Under the pieces are notes generated by a model, which did no database searches, was not told the origin of the DNA, and saw only the letters and a list, made by a program, of their open reading frames with translations. A stretch of DNA of 64,000 nt from Aliiruegeria haliotis (GTDB lineage Bacteria > Pseudomonadota > Alphaproteobacteria > Rhodobacterales > Rhodobacteraceae), in NCBI RefSeq assembly GCF_003003255.1, contig NZ_PVTD01000001.1, forward strand, positions 1,054,001 to 1,118,000, given 5' to 3'. Position 1 is the stretch's first letter. Each line of letters begins with the position of its first letter. The translations under genes and the position numbers were made by a program. Positions 47,941-57,126 of the stretch are shown one piece after another.

Positions 47941-48996
47941 ATGCCACAGATGACCCAGCCCGACACCCAAGCCCCTGACGGAACACCCGACGACACGGAT
48001 GCCATCGCCCGCGCCGCCCGTCTGTCCGTGGCGCCGATGATGGACTGGACCGACCGTCACTGCCGGGTGTTTCACCGGCTGATGTCGCGGCAAACGCTGC
48101 TGTATACCGAGATGGTGACCGCCCCTGCCCTCGTCCGCGGCGGCGCCCGCCACCTGCTGGCCTTCGATGCGGCGGAACACCCGGTGGCGCTGCAACTTGG
48201 TGGTTCCGATCCGGAGGAGCTTGCTGCGGCCGCGCGCATGGCCGAGGAGGAAGGCTACGACGAGGTCAACCTCAATGTCGGATGCCCCTCGGACAGGGTG
48301 CAGTCGGGCTTCTTCGGCGCGGTGCTGATGGAGAAGCCGGACTTGGTGGCCGAATGCGTCGCGGCAATGATGGCGCGGGTGCGGATCCCGGTGACGGTGA
48401 AGTGCCGCATCGGCGTCGACGAGCAAGACCCGGAGGTCGTCCTGCCCGCATTCGTGGCCCGGATGCAGTCCGCCGGGGTTCGGCGCATGACGATCCACGC
48501 GCGCAAGGCCTGGCTTCAGGGGTTGAGCCCGAAGGAGAACCGGGACATCCCGCCGCTGGACTACCCGCTGGTGCAGGGGCTGAAGGTCGGGTTCCCGGAA
48601 ATGCACCTGTCGATCAATGGTGGGCTCGCCACGCTCGATGCCGCGGAGGAGCAACTCGCCGCGGGGATGGACGGGGTGATGATCGGTCGGGCCGCCTACC
48701 ACCAGCCGGCCGACATCCTGATGGAGGCCGACGCGCGGATCTTCGGCGCCGCACCGAGTGGCCGGACGGTTTTCGATGTCGTGGACGAAATGCGGCCCTA
48801 CATCGCGCGCCACCTCGCCGATGGCGGACGTCTGCACCAGGTCACGCGCCACATGCTGGGGCTCTTCGCCGGTCGCCCCGGGGCGCGGGGCTGGCGGCGG
48901 GCTCTCAGCGAGGGCGCCACGCGGTCGGGCGCGGGTCTGGACGTCCTCGATGCCGCGCTGGAACCGGTTACACAGGCTGCAGCTGCGGCCGAATAG
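47941..48996 (+). CDS. dusA: tRNA dihydrouridine synthase A
   Basis: A 351-residue flavoprotein; ATG 47941 and ATG 47950 are both possible starts and neither has a strong ribosome site. DusA motifs: LSVAPMMDWTDRHCR at about residue 30, LLYTEMVTAPALVRGG, the catalytic cysteine in NLNVGCPSDRVQSGFFGA, TVKCRIGVD, MTIHARKAWLQGLSPKENR and the FMN-binding SINGGLATLD and GVMIGRAAYH. It reduces uridines in the D loop of tRNA with NADPH. The RKAWLQGLSPKENR segment is typical of DusA rather than DusB. Confidence 0.95.
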   Translation: MPQMTQPDTQAPDGTPDDTDAIARAARLSVAPMMDWTDRHCRVFHRLMSRQTLLYTEMVTAPALVRGGARHLLAFDAAEHPVALQLGGSDPEELAAAARMAEEEGYDEVNLNVGCPSDRVQSGFFGAVLMEKPDLVAECVAAMMARVRIPVTVKCRIGVDEQDPEVVLPAFVARMQSAGVRRMTIHARKAWLQGLSPKENRDIPPLDYPLVQGLKVGFPEMHLSINGGLATLDAAEEQLAAGMDGVMIGRAAYHQPADILMEADARIFGAAPSGRTVFDVVDEMRPYIARHLADGGRLHQVTRHMLGLFAGRPGARGWRRALSEGATRSGAGLDVLDAALEPVTQAAAAAE

Positions 48997-49684
48997 GCCG
49001 TCGCCCGAAGGCGCGACTGCGTAGGGGATCCCTGTTGCCGGGACACGGCTCGGCAATTTCCGGCACAGCCACCGTCAGACAGAAGTGCCAACGACGTTCA
49101 CAATGACCGGACAACCGTTCCTCTGAGGCGGGCCATGCAGTGCCGCCGACCTGTAGGGGCTTTGTGCGGACATTGCGCGGTTCGCGGTCCAGCCGACCGT
49201 TCCGCCGGGGCTGCACAAGCGCCATGCCGATCACACGCCGATACGGCGAAAGGCCCTTGCCAGTTGCGCCGATGTCTCGCCCAAGCCCTCCGATCAATTT
49301 CTGTTCAAAGCGCATCCCTGCCCAAGGGACGCCCCAATGCCCAGCAAAGTATGGTAGCCGCGGCCATACCACTCGCCTTGGGCAGCATTTGAGTGGTGGC
49401 GCGCGCAAAGGCCAATTGCTGTGTACGCAGACGGCACTGCGGCTGTGTCTGTGATTGCCGGCGAGGTCGTCAGGTGCCCCCAGCTTCCCTCAGCTTTTGT
49501 CGCCGGGGACCTCCGTACCGACCGATGCCGAGGCGCCCAGCCGGGCCGATCCATTGCCAAGGCCGCAACCCCACGGAAGCCCTTCGATCCACCCAAAGAC
49601 TGCATTGGAAAAGCGACTGAGCGGCGCCGGCAAGGGCAGAAGCCCGACGCCAAAATCCCAGCCTGCGACGCGGGGAGGCGTGAT
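48997..49684. other. intergenic region between dusA and a regulator
   Basis: About 690 bases with no supportable gene between convergent genes. The overlapping frames on both strands lack ribosome sites, and the low-complexity translations look non-coding. Confidence 0.45.
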
Positions 49685-51070
49685 CTAGTTGCCGCCCAAC
49701 GGGCTGGGCTCCGCGCGGAAGCCATGCCGGGAAAGCACCTCCAGAATGTCGTCGCCGACATCGGGATTCGAGGCAAGTGTTTGCGAAATGAGGAACTGTG
49801 CGGGGAAGTCTGGCCAGGTTTCCCGCAACTCGACGACGAGGCGCCGCGCCTCTTCCGTCTCACCCAACTTGTCATGCGCCGCGGCCTGGAACACCAGCGA
49901 TGGCGGGCTGACAGGATCGCCCGCGGCAGCGGCACCGGAGAAGGCGTCGACGCTCTCCCGGTAGTTTCCCAGCACATATTGCGAAACGCCCCAGATGTTC
50001 CGCGCTCCGAACCGACCCTCTCCCGTCCGTTCCCGTTTCGGATCAGACACTTCCGCTGCCAGTTCGGGCGCTCCGCTCACGAGAGACACCATACCGACAA
50101 CATCCAGAACATGACCGTCTGCTGGCGAAAGGTCGATTGCTGTCCGTGCCAACCCCATCGCGGCGTCCCGATTGCCAGCGGCGGCTTGTACCCATGCAGA
50201 AGACGCGTTTGCCCACCCGTCCGCCCGCGCGGTTTCCATCGCCCGGGTCGCATAGGCCTCCGCTTGCGACAGGCGCTCCTCCCGCACCCCGGGGTCGGGC
50301 GTCAGAATCGCGAGCGTTGCGAGCGTCTGGGCGGCCCCCGCGTAGCCACCGGAATAGGTCGGATCCAACTCGATGGCGTGCCGAAACAACTGCAGTGCCA
50401 AGGCCTGACGTTTCAATTCGAAGGCGGGGAAAAGCATCCCGCGCGCCTGATCCGTCAGGTTGACGGCCTGAAGGCGCGGAACAGGCAGGTCACGCGCGGC
50501 GGTTTCTACGGTCGGGCCGAACCCGTCCGACGGCGTCCCTGCCGGGCGCGAGAGAAAGCTCACACCCGCGACCGCCGCAACGAGAAGCAGGACCACGGCA
50601 ACTCCCACGCCCCTCCATTTCCGCGCACCCGGCGCGTCCTCAACGGCGATTTCCGAGGGCGTGGTTTCAGGCTGCGGGGGCGGGGCGTGCCCCTCCGTCA
50701 GTTTCGGTCTGTATCCCCCGGCCGGGACCTGAATCCGGATATCCTCCTCCGCCCCCTCGCCTTCGTAGTATTCCGCCAGCAAGCGGCGCAGGCGCCGGGC
50801 TTCGACCCGGACAAGATTCAGGCCACTCGCTCCATCGTCACCATCCAACCGACGCCCGTACACCTCGACGGCAATCGCCTTGCCCCGAATTCGGTCTCCG
50901 TGCCCGGACAAGGCTTCTTCGACGATAAAAGTCAGGAACTGTTGCAAGCGGGGTGAGGCGGCAAAGGCCTCGCTTTGCACGACCTTCGCCAAAGCCAGCC
51001 TTACGCGGTCGGTGAAACCGGACGAACTTTCCGTGTTTTCAATTGCTTCCGTTGGTCCGCGCACGTCCAA
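49685..51070 (-). CDS. membrane-anchored winged-helix/TPR regulator-like protein
   Basis: A 461-residue protein. Residues about 20-115 carry the conserved domain with FAASPRLQQFLTFIVEEALSG, IRGKAIAVEVYGR and LVRVEARRLRRLLAEYY that precedes TPR arrays in many proteobacterial CadC-like proteins. A single membrane helix follows at about residues 154-173 (GVGVAVVLLLVAAVAGVSFL). The rest, predicted periplasmic, contains TPR-like helices (ALQLFRHAIELDPTYSGGYAGAA, split by a TPR-type repeat). The start is uncertain: the frame opens with TTG 51070. It is divergent from the TTG-started small gene and metallo-hydrolase, so a local regulatory role is likely. Confidence 0.78.
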   Translation of the reverse strand: MDVRGPTEAIENTESSSGFTDRVRLALAKVVQSEAFAASPRLQQFLTFIVEEALSGHGDRIRGKAIAVEVYGRRLDGDDGASGLNLVRVEARRLRRLLAEYYEGEGAEEDIRIQVPAGGYRPKLTEGHAPPPQPETTPSEIAVEDAPGARKWRGVGVAVVLLLVAAVAGVSFLSRPAGTPSDGFGPTVETAARDLPVPRLQAVNLTDQARGMLFPAFELKRQALALQLFRHAIELDPTYSGGYAGAAQTLATLAILTPDPGVREERLSQAEAYATRAMETARADGWANASSAWVQAAAGNRDAAMGLARTAIDLSPADGHVLDVVGMVSLVSGAPELAAEVSDPKRERTGEGRFGARNIWGVSQYVLGNYRESVDAFSGAAAAGDPVSPPSLVFQAAAHDKLGETEEARRLVVELRETWPDFPAQFLISQTLASNPDVGDDILEVLSRHGFRAEPSPLGGN

Positions 51071-51075
51071 CTCAC

Positions 51076-51095
51076 CCCCAGCTTACCCCAGCTTA
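51076..51095. repeat. tandem 10-bp direct repeat in a divergent promoter
   Basis: CCCCAGCTTA occurs twice head to tail with no spacer, immediately upstream of the regulator-like gene and 75 bases before the small gene at 51170. Tandem 10-bp repeats place two sites on one face of the helix, as expected for a cooperatively bound operator, but this is inference. Confidence 0.5.
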
Positions 51096-51169
51096 CGTCG
51101 TCGAACCGACCGACACGGCTTAGGATTGAACATATCCAGACGGTAGAAACCACCAGTTGAGAGTCAACG

Positions 51170-51412
51170 TTGATCCTTCGTCACGATTTGCCCGATCTCG
51201 CCGGGGTCATCCTCGCGCATGCGGAGGACCACCCGTCGCTCAGGGAAGCGCTGTGCGACTACGAGCTGGCCCGGGCAAGCGAGGACGATGAAACGCTCAA
51301 TGCCGAGATTCGCGCCGAATGGGCAGAGATACGCAAGGAACTCGTCGGCGAACTTGAACGACACGCTCGACGCCTGACAGGACACCAGAACCAGCAGAGG
51401 ACACTCGAATGA
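51170..51412 (+). CDS. small acidic helical protein coupled to a metallo-hydrolase
   Basis: An 80-residue frame starting at TTG 51170; there is no ATG or GTG start in frame, and GAGAG lies about seven bases upstream. It ends in ATGA shared with the next gene, so the two are translationally coupled. The translation is acidic and helical (AEDHPSLREALCDYELARAS, then AEIRAEWAEIRKELVGELER). No family recognised. The overlap and sensible composition argue that it is real; the rare start suggests low expression. Confidence 0.6.
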   Translation: MILRHDLPDLAGVILAHAEDHPSLREALCDYELARASEDDETLNAEIRAEWAEIRKELVGELERHARRLTGHQNQQRTLE

Positions 51413-52884
51413 CCAATGATCATCGAGACGACCCCCAACACCCTACCCCAACGAACGCCGAAGCCGACGGACCGCAGGATCCCTCCCGCCGCGATCTCCT
51501 GAAGGGCGCCGGTGCCGGCGCCGGTGCCGTTGCCGCCGGGGCAGTTGGACTTGGTGCGGGAACGGCCGAAGCCCACCCCGCCGACGGCCCGTTGGGCGAG
51601 GCCCTGAAGAACCCCTATGGTGGCCGGCCCGCCGGCGGCATCTCCCTGCCAGAGTATTTCCGCCCGACGAAATACATGACCGGGTCCAACGCCAACTACT
51701 TCCCGCTCAGCGAAGAGCTGGGGCCGGACGAGATGCGGATCTCCTTCTGCGGGTCAACGCCCTTCCCGCCACGTGAGGATCAGGCCGGCACCTGCATCAT
51801 GGTCGAGCTTGGCAACGGCAAACGGTTCTTCTTCGATTTTGGCTCCGGCAGCCTGCGCAACATCATCTCCATGCAGGTGCCCGCTCAGCTCATAAACGAC
51901 ATCTTCGTCACCCACCTGCATGTCGACCACTACGCCGACATCCCCTACCTCTATCCGTTCCGGGCCTGGGCAGGCGGCTATACCCCGCTTCGCATCCATG
52001 GCCCCTCCGGCCGCACGCCGGAGCTTGGCACGCAGGGCATGGTCGACGGCATGAAGCAGATGTTGAAATGGCATCTCGAAGCTTTTGACGTGTTCCCAAT
52101 CGGCGACGGCTACGAGATCGAGGTCAACGAGTTCGATTTCCGCAAGGAAGGTGGCATTGTCTATGACGAGGACGGTGTCGTGGTCCGCTCCTGGCCGCGC
52201 AGCCACGCCAAGGACGGCGCGGTGGGCTACCGTCTCGACTGGAACGGTCTCAGCTTCGTCTGGACCGGCGACGGTCGTCCCGACGAACTCAGCCGCGAAT
52301 ACGGCAAGGGTGCGGACGTCTTCGTGACGGAAATGTCGGGTCAGGATATCGGCCAGCTGATGACCTACAAGTACGGCATCCCGCAGCAACTCTTCAACTA
52401 CACGATCGACACCCACCACACGTCGCATTACGCCGTCGGCAAGCTCTTCGCCGATGCCAAGCCGCGGCTCGGCATGGTGACCCACTTCACCCAGGACGAC
52501 GACATCGACGCCGAAATGCTCGCCGGTATCCGCGCCCACTGGGATGGCCTGTTCCAATGGGGCATCGACGTGGCCGTGGTGAACGTGACCAAGGAGGCGA
52601 TCTGGTACCGCAAGGCCGCGCTTCCGGGCAAGTCCGGGCAGGTGCCCCCGTTCCGCGAACTCGCCGCTGCCGCCAAGGCGGGCCGGATCGAGCTGCCGGA
52701 CGAAATCGTTCTGCCCAACCCGCGCAGGACCCGCGAGGAGCAACAGGACCAAGCCTATCGCGACATGGAGATCGACCCGAAGGAATACTATCCGTCCGAC
52801 GTGTTCCGTGCCCCGGATGGCGACTGGCCCAATGATTTCACGGTCAAGGTGTCGGATATCATCCAGACCGACGACGACAAGTAA
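51409..52884 (+). CDS. Tat-exported metallo-beta-lactamase-fold hydrolase (GntH-like)
   Basis: A 491-residue protein. A twin-arginine signal (SRRDLLKGAGAGAGAVAAGA) lies at residues about 27-46 after a hydrophilic head. The metal site is the metallo-beta-lactamase motif THLHVDHYADIPYLYPF (about residues 167-183), with other ligands likely in SWPRSHAKDGAVGYRL, TGDGRPDE and DTHHTSHY. The overall sequence recalls the MBL-fold protein named GntH near guanitoxin genes, but no guanitoxin genes are here, so the substrate is unknown. Tat export means that it is folded, and possibly metal-loaded, before crossing the membrane. A metallochaperone GTPase follows after 15 bases. Confidence 0.85.
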   Translation: MTNDHRDDPQHPTPTNAEADGPQDPSRRDLLKGAGAGAGAVAAGAVGLGAGTAEAHPADGPLGEALKNPYGGRPAGGISLPEYFRPTKYMTGSNANYFPLSEELGPDEMRISFCGSTPFPPREDQAGTCIMVELGNGKRFFFDFGSGSLRNIISMQVPAQLINDIFVTHLHVDHYADIPYLYPFRAWAGGYTPLRIHGPSGRTPELGTQGMVDGMKQMLKWHLEAFDVFPIGDGYEIEVNEFDFRKEGGIVYDEDGVVVRSWPRSHAKDGAVGYRLDWNGLSFVWTGDGRPDELSREYGKGADVFVTEMSGQDIGQLMTYKYGIPQQLFNYTIDTHHTSHYAVGKLFADAKPRLGMVTHFTQDDDIDAEMLAGIRAHWDGLFQWGIDVAVVNVTKEAIWYRKAALPGKSGQVPPFRELAAAAKAGRIELPDEIVLPNPRRTREEQQDQAYRDMEIDPKEYYPSDVFRAPDGDWPNDFTVKVSDIIQTDDDK

Positions 52885-52899
52885 GGGCGGAGTGATCGC

Positions 52900-53910
52900 A
52901 TGATCGAATTTGGCTCGGCGACAGCCGTTCCCGTCACCATCCTTACCGGCTTCCTCGGGGCCGGTAAGACAACCCTTCTGAACCGGATCCTGACCGGCAA
53001 CCACGGCCTTCGCGTCGCGGTTCTGGTCAACGATTTCGGCTCCATCAACGTCGATGCCGACCTCGTGGTCGGCGTCGAGGACGACGTCATGAGCCTGGCC
53101 AATGGCTGTGTCTGTTGCTCGATCCGCGATGACCTCATCGAAACGGTCGAGGAGGTTCTGCAGCGCCCCGAGCGGCCGGAGTACATCCTGCTGGAGGCAA
53201 GCGGTGTGTCCGATCCATCCTCCATCGCCATGACGTTCACCGACCAGCGGTTCCGGGACACGATCCGGCTCGACAGTATCATGTGCCTCGTCGATGCCGA
53301 ACAGGTGTTCGCCGCGCCCGAGCAGATGGAACTCAAGCTGCGCCAGATCGCGTTCTCGGACATGGTGATCCTGAACAAGGTCGACCTGGTGGAGCGGGAA
53401 ACCGTCCAGAAGGTACACGACTGGTTGAAGTCCCGTTTCCGTCGCTACCGCCTGGTGGAGGCCGTGGATGCCGACGTTCCGCTGGACATCCTGCTGTCGG
53501 TTGGACGTTTCGCAGCCGAGCAACTCGACGCGGAGGTGCCCGATCATCACGAACACGGTCCGGGCTGCGGCTGCCTGGAGCATGATCACACGCACGGGCA
53601 TGCCGACGGGCACGACCACGCGGCACATTTCTCGACCACGATGTTGCGGTCGGATCGCCCCGTCCCGCTGGCCGGGCTGCGCGAGGCCATCAAGCGCCTG
53701 CCGGGGGAAGTCTATCGCGTGAAAGGCTTCGTCTACAGCGAAGAAGATCCCGACCATCGGATCGTCGTGCAGGTTGTCGGCAAGCGCATCGACATCGCCA
53801 GTGATGAGCCCTGGGGCGAGCGCGCTCCCGAAACCCGTCTCGTGGCGATCGGGGCGCCGGGGGCGGTTTCGGAAGACATGCTCGAAGCGGTGTTCCTCGA
53901 ACCAGCCTGA
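52900..53910 (+). CDS. COG0523 (CobW/ZNG1-type) metallochaperone GTPase
   Basis: A 336-residue GTPase starting at ATG 52900 behind GGAG. Motifs: Walker A GFLGAGKTTLLNRIL, the metal-binding GCVCCSIRDDL (CxCC, about residues 68-78), SGVSDPSSI, and the guanine-specific NKVDLVE. Between the domains, residues about 210-245, is a His-rich stretch (DHHEHGPGCGCLEHDHTHGH) typical of metal-delivery members. The C-terminal CobW_C domain follows. These proteins use GTP to hand Zn, Co, Ni or Mn to a client. The obvious client here is the metallo-hydrolase encoded just upstream; that pairing is inference. Confidence 0.93.
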   Translation: MIEFGSATAVPVTILTGFLGAGKTTLLNRILTGNHGLRVAVLVNDFGSINVDADLVVGVEDDVMSLANGCVCCSIRDDLIETVEEVLQRPERPEYILLEASGVSDPSSIAMTFTDQRFRDTIRLDSIMCLVDAEQVFAAPEQMELKLRQIAFSDMVILNKVDLVERETVQKVHDWLKSRFRRYRLVEAVDADVPLDILLSVGRFAAEQLDAEVPDHHEHGPGCGCLEHDHTHGHADGHDHAAHFSTTMLRSDRPVPLAGLREAIKRLPGEVYRVKGFVYSEEDPDHRIVVQVVGKRIDIASDEPWGERAPETRLVAIGAPGAVSEDMLEAVFLEPA

Positions 53911-53940
53911 TCGCGGGCAGGTCTCCCATCGACCTGAACT

Positions 53941-53982
53941 TCGCCCGGCAACGCCGTCCTTCCAGACGGGATTGCCGGGCGA
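53941..53982. terminator. composite hairpin after the metallochaperone gene
   Basis: Outer arms TCGCCCGGCAA / TTGCCGGGCGA (perfect, 11 bases) enclose an inner stem CCGTC / GACGG with a 6-base loop. It begins 30 bases after the stop. The position suits a terminator or a 3' stabilising structure, though no T-tract follows. Confidence 0.65.
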
Positions 53983-54456
53983 TGTGCCGTATCTTCGCCG
54001 CTGACAACCGGAGCACGCCTGCGGTGTCTTTCTCGATAGCTATATCCCCGCTCGGCGCATTCGGTCTCCCTTCGACCGCACGAACCCCAGATCGCACCCT
54101 TAGCCAACTGGCGAACCGCCCTGCCCGTCGGCACCTCCGGCATCGGTCTTGTAAAGGCAGGGATAGTCGGTCGGACTGGCCCTCTGGCGGGGGTCCTCTT
54201 GGCGGCACGTCGGGCAAATGTGCCACCAGTGGGCCGCGGTCGATGCGCCGACGCTGTTTCAGGTTTCGCTTCTAGCACCCACCAGCCAGCTAGAGAAGGA
54301 ACGTCGGAGCGTGGCCGGTGCTGTACGAACGGTCCGGTGCGAGATCGCTTTGCGATGTCGCATGTCTCCCCTAAACTCCCGGGCACACCTCGCCTCCGGT
54401 GCTACAGCATTGCGACAGCGATGCGCGCCGCCCGACCCCGCCAGAAAGGACATTTT
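53983..54456. other. intergenic region upstream of the SH3-repeat protein
   Basis: No gene seen in about 470 bases. The frame of the downstream gene is open from 54199, but the ribosome site and signal peptide place the real start at 54457. The promoter should lie within this stretch. Confidence 0.45.
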
Positions 54457-57072
54457 GTGCAGAGACTTGTTGCCTCCGGGATGATTGTCGTGCTGACAAC
54501 CACGACGGCGCTGTCGCAGCCCGCGATCACCACTGCGACCGTCAATTTCCGCTCCGGCCCCGGCACCTCCTACGGGACCATCGGAACGATCCCTGAAGGA
54601 AGCAGGGTCGAGCTGTCCGACTGCAACGATTCCGGAAGCTGGTGTGCCGTCGATTTCGACGGTGAGACCGGATTCGCCAGTGGCAAGTACCTACAGCTTG
54701 CCGAAGCGGACGGCGACATGGGCTGGCCGCGTGCCTTCGACCTGTCCGGCAACGGTATCATTGTCTTGCACGAACCCCAGTATTCCGAGTGGGACAAGGT
54801 GGAGACCCTGGAGGCGCTGGTGGCGGCGGAATACTACCAGTCGGCAGAGGCCGAACCCGTCTTCGGCGTGCTCGGCCTGACCGTGAATCTGCGCCGGACC
54901 GATGATCCGGAAGTCGTCTCGATGACAGATCCGACCATCTCGCGCATGGACTTCGGCACCCTGGGTCGCGATGCGGTGACAGCGCTGTCCGCCGATGTCG
55001 GGGACCTTCTTCCGACGGGCGAAATCCTCGTTCCGACCGAGCGCGTCGCGGCGAAACTGGCAGATATCGGCGATCAGGAAGACGTGGGTGGGCTGGCCAG
55101 TGACGCCCCCGCGATCTTCGTGTCCGACGGCCCGGCACGGCTTCTGATGACCGACGGAGAACCGGTCTTTGCCCCTGTCGGCGGCACCTCGACGGCGGAA
55201 TTTGTCGTGAACACGAACTGGGACCTTTTCCGGGACGCCGGACAACTCTACCTGCGCGACGAGACACATTGGCTGACGGCTCCCGATGTCACCGGACCGT
55301 GGAAGACCGCCGATGCGCTGCCGGAGGCTCTTTCCGCGCTGCCGGAGGACGGATCGTGGGACGACGCGAAGGCTGCAATGCCTGGCACCCCGTACGATGG
55401 GGACGCGCCACAGGTGTTCTACTCCGACGCCCCGGCCGAGTTGATCAACACCGATGGCCCGCCCGTTTTCGAAGATGTGCCCGGTGGTGACCTGGAATGG
55501 CTGTCGAACGCGGAATCGGATGTATTCCGGCTCAAATCAACCGGCGTCTTCTACTACCTCGTCTCTGGCCGGTGGTTCAGTGCGCCATCTCTGGAAGGGC
55601 CCTGGGCTTTCGCAACGGCGGATCTCCCGGCGGACTTCCGGGCCATTCCCGACGACGTTCCCTACTATTCTGTCCGCGCTTCGGTCCCGGATACATCGGA
55701 GGCCAGGGAAGCACGGCTGCGGGCGTCCATACCGGAAGTCGTCGAGGTGAGCCGCGACATGGTTGAAATGCCGACAGTCATCTATGACGGTGAACCGGTC
55801 TTCGAGCCGATCGAGGGAACCGACATGATGCTTGCCGCCAATACGGACTCCCAGGTGATTCGGGTTGGCGACGACTATTTCCTGATCCTCGATGGCGTGT
55901 GGTTCACATCGACCTCGGCGGAAGGTCCATGGGAAATTGCAGAGAACGTCCCGGAGAAGATCTACGACATTCCGCCGACGTCCCCGGCCTACAACACCAC
56001 CTATGTCCGGATCTACGAGAGCAGCCCCACGCGTATCTACTATCGTTACCGGCCCGGCTACTGGTGGTCGTTCCTGGCATGGGGCGTTCTGGTCCATGGC
56101 ACCGGCTGGCGCTACAGGCCCTATAACCGCTACTACCGCGTTCCGGTCTACTACCCGCGCCCGGTCACCTATGGGACGCGCGCCTACTACAACCCCGCGC
56201 GCGGCGCATTCGGCCGATATGGGTATGGCTACGGGCCCTATCGCGGGCTGGCGGCGGCGTCTGTCTACAACCCCTCCAACGGGAGCTATGCGCGCGGTGC
56301 GAAGGCCTGGGGCGAGAACGGTCAACGTGGTTTCGTGGCCGCGGGCGCTCCGGCGAACAGAGCGGGCGTCGTGGCCCGTGGCGGCAGCGGCGCCTACGGC
56401 AGTTGGGGGTCGGCTGTCGTCCGGAAAGGACCCGATGCCGGAAGGGTCGCGGGCGGATCGACAGGCGACGGCCGCGGCGTGAAGTGGGATAGCACGAAGG
56501 GAACCGGATTTGCTGTCTCTGGTCGGCGGGGAAATGTCCTCGCAGGCAACGACGGAAGCGTCTACCGCAAGTCCGGAGACACGTGGCAGAAGTGGGATGG
56601 CAGCGGCTGGAACGGCGTCGCGCCACCCGAACGCGGGGATATCCGGGGATCGGAAAGGGCGTCTGACTTGAAAGATCGCGCGGCCGCCGCAGGGGCCGCC
56701 GGCGCAGCAGCCGGAGCGTTGAAGAACCGGCCTGCCGGATCGCGGGCCGGACTACCCGCCGCAGGTGCAAATCGCCCTGCAACCGGGAACACGGCACCGA
56801 AGAAACCGGCATACCTGCCGCAGGTGAACAGGCCTGCGGCGACACCGGGTGAAAAGGCGCCGGCACGCACGCAGCAGGCGCGCCCGCAAACGCAGCAAAG
56901 AGCCCCGGCCAACGTCCAGCGCGACAGCCAGGCGCGGCACAAGGCCAACCAGCGGTCCATTCAGAAATCGGCGCCCAGAAACGTCACCCCGCAACGGTCC
57001 CGCCCCAGCGGCGGAAGGCCCGCTGGTGGACGGCCCGGCGGTGGCATGCGTGGCGGTGGTCCGCGCAGGTAG
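54457..57072 (+). CDS. large exported SH3-domain protein with three internal repeats and a low-complexity tail
   Basis: GTG 54457 has AGAAAGGA six bases before it and gives a signal peptide (VASGMIVVLTTTTALS, cleaved near residue 22) and 871 residues. Residues about 24-75 are a bacterial SH3 domain (TATVNFRSGPGTSYGTIGTI ... SGKYLQL). Three copies of a beta-type repeat follow, starting near residues 218, 318 and 438, each with a D.P.FEPV-like start and a hallmark WF-S-x-EGPW (WLTAPDVTGPW, WFSAPSLEGPW, WFTSTSAEGPW). A Tyr/Pro-rich region (about 530-600), a Gly-rich part and an Ala/Pro/Gln/Arg tail complete it. The repeats resemble proteins loosely annotated as carbohydrate-binding V/XII. A cell-surface role is plausible; the reaction, if any, is unknown. 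Confidence 0.8.
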   Translation: MQRLVASGMIVVLTTTTALSQPAITTATVNFRSGPGTSYGTIGTIPEGSRVELSDCNDSGSWCAVDFDGETGFASGKYLQLAEADGDMGWPRAFDLSGNGIIVLHEPQYSEWDKVETLEALVAAEYYQSAEAEPVFGVLGLTVNLRRTDDPEVVSMTDPTISRMDFGTLGRDAVTALSADVGDLLPTGEILVPTERVAAKLADIGDQEDVGGLASDAPAIFVSDGPARLLMTDGEPVFAPVGGTSTAEFVVNTNWDLFRDAGQLYLRDETHWLTAPDVTGPWKTADALPEALSALPEDGSWDDAKAAMPGTPYDGDAPQVFYSDAPAELINTDGPPVFEDVPGGDLEWLSNAESDVFRLKSTGVFYYLVSGRWFSAPSLEGPWAFATADLPADFRAIPDDVPYYSVRASVPDTSEAREARLRASIPEVVEVSRDMVEMPTVIYDGEPVFEPIEGTDMMLAANTDSQVIRVGDDYFLILDGVWFTSTSAEGPWEIAENVPEKIYDIPPTSPAYNTTYVRIYESSPTRIYYRYRPGYWWSFLAWGVLVHGTGWRYRPYNRYYRVPVYYPRPVTYGTRAYYNPARGAFGRYGYGYGPYRGLAAASVYNPSNGSYARGAKAWGENGQRGFVAAGAPANRAGVVARGGSGAYGSWGSAVVRKGPDAGRVAGGSTGDGRGVKWDSTKGTGFAVSGRRGNVLAGNDGSVYRKSGDTWQKWDGSGWNGVAPPERGDIRGSERASDLKDRAAAAGAAGAAAGALKNRPAGSRAGLPAAGANRPATGNTAPKKPAYLPQVNRPAATPGEKAPARTQQARPQTQQRAPANVQRDSQARHKANQRSIQKSAPRNVTPQRSRPSGGRPAGGRPGGGMRGGGPRR

Positions 57073-57126
57073 CCGCCCCGGCACCCCAACCTGCGACAGC
57101 CACCATTTCCGCCCGGGAAGGGTGCC

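Noticed and set aside
49421-50956. 511-residue plus-strand open frame
   Set aside because: Antisense to the winged-helix/TPR gene; translation is Arg/Gly/Pro-rich without domains.
51754-53757. 667-residue minus-strand open frame
   Set aside because: Antisense to the metallo-hydrolase and COG0523 genes, both of which have clear motifs.
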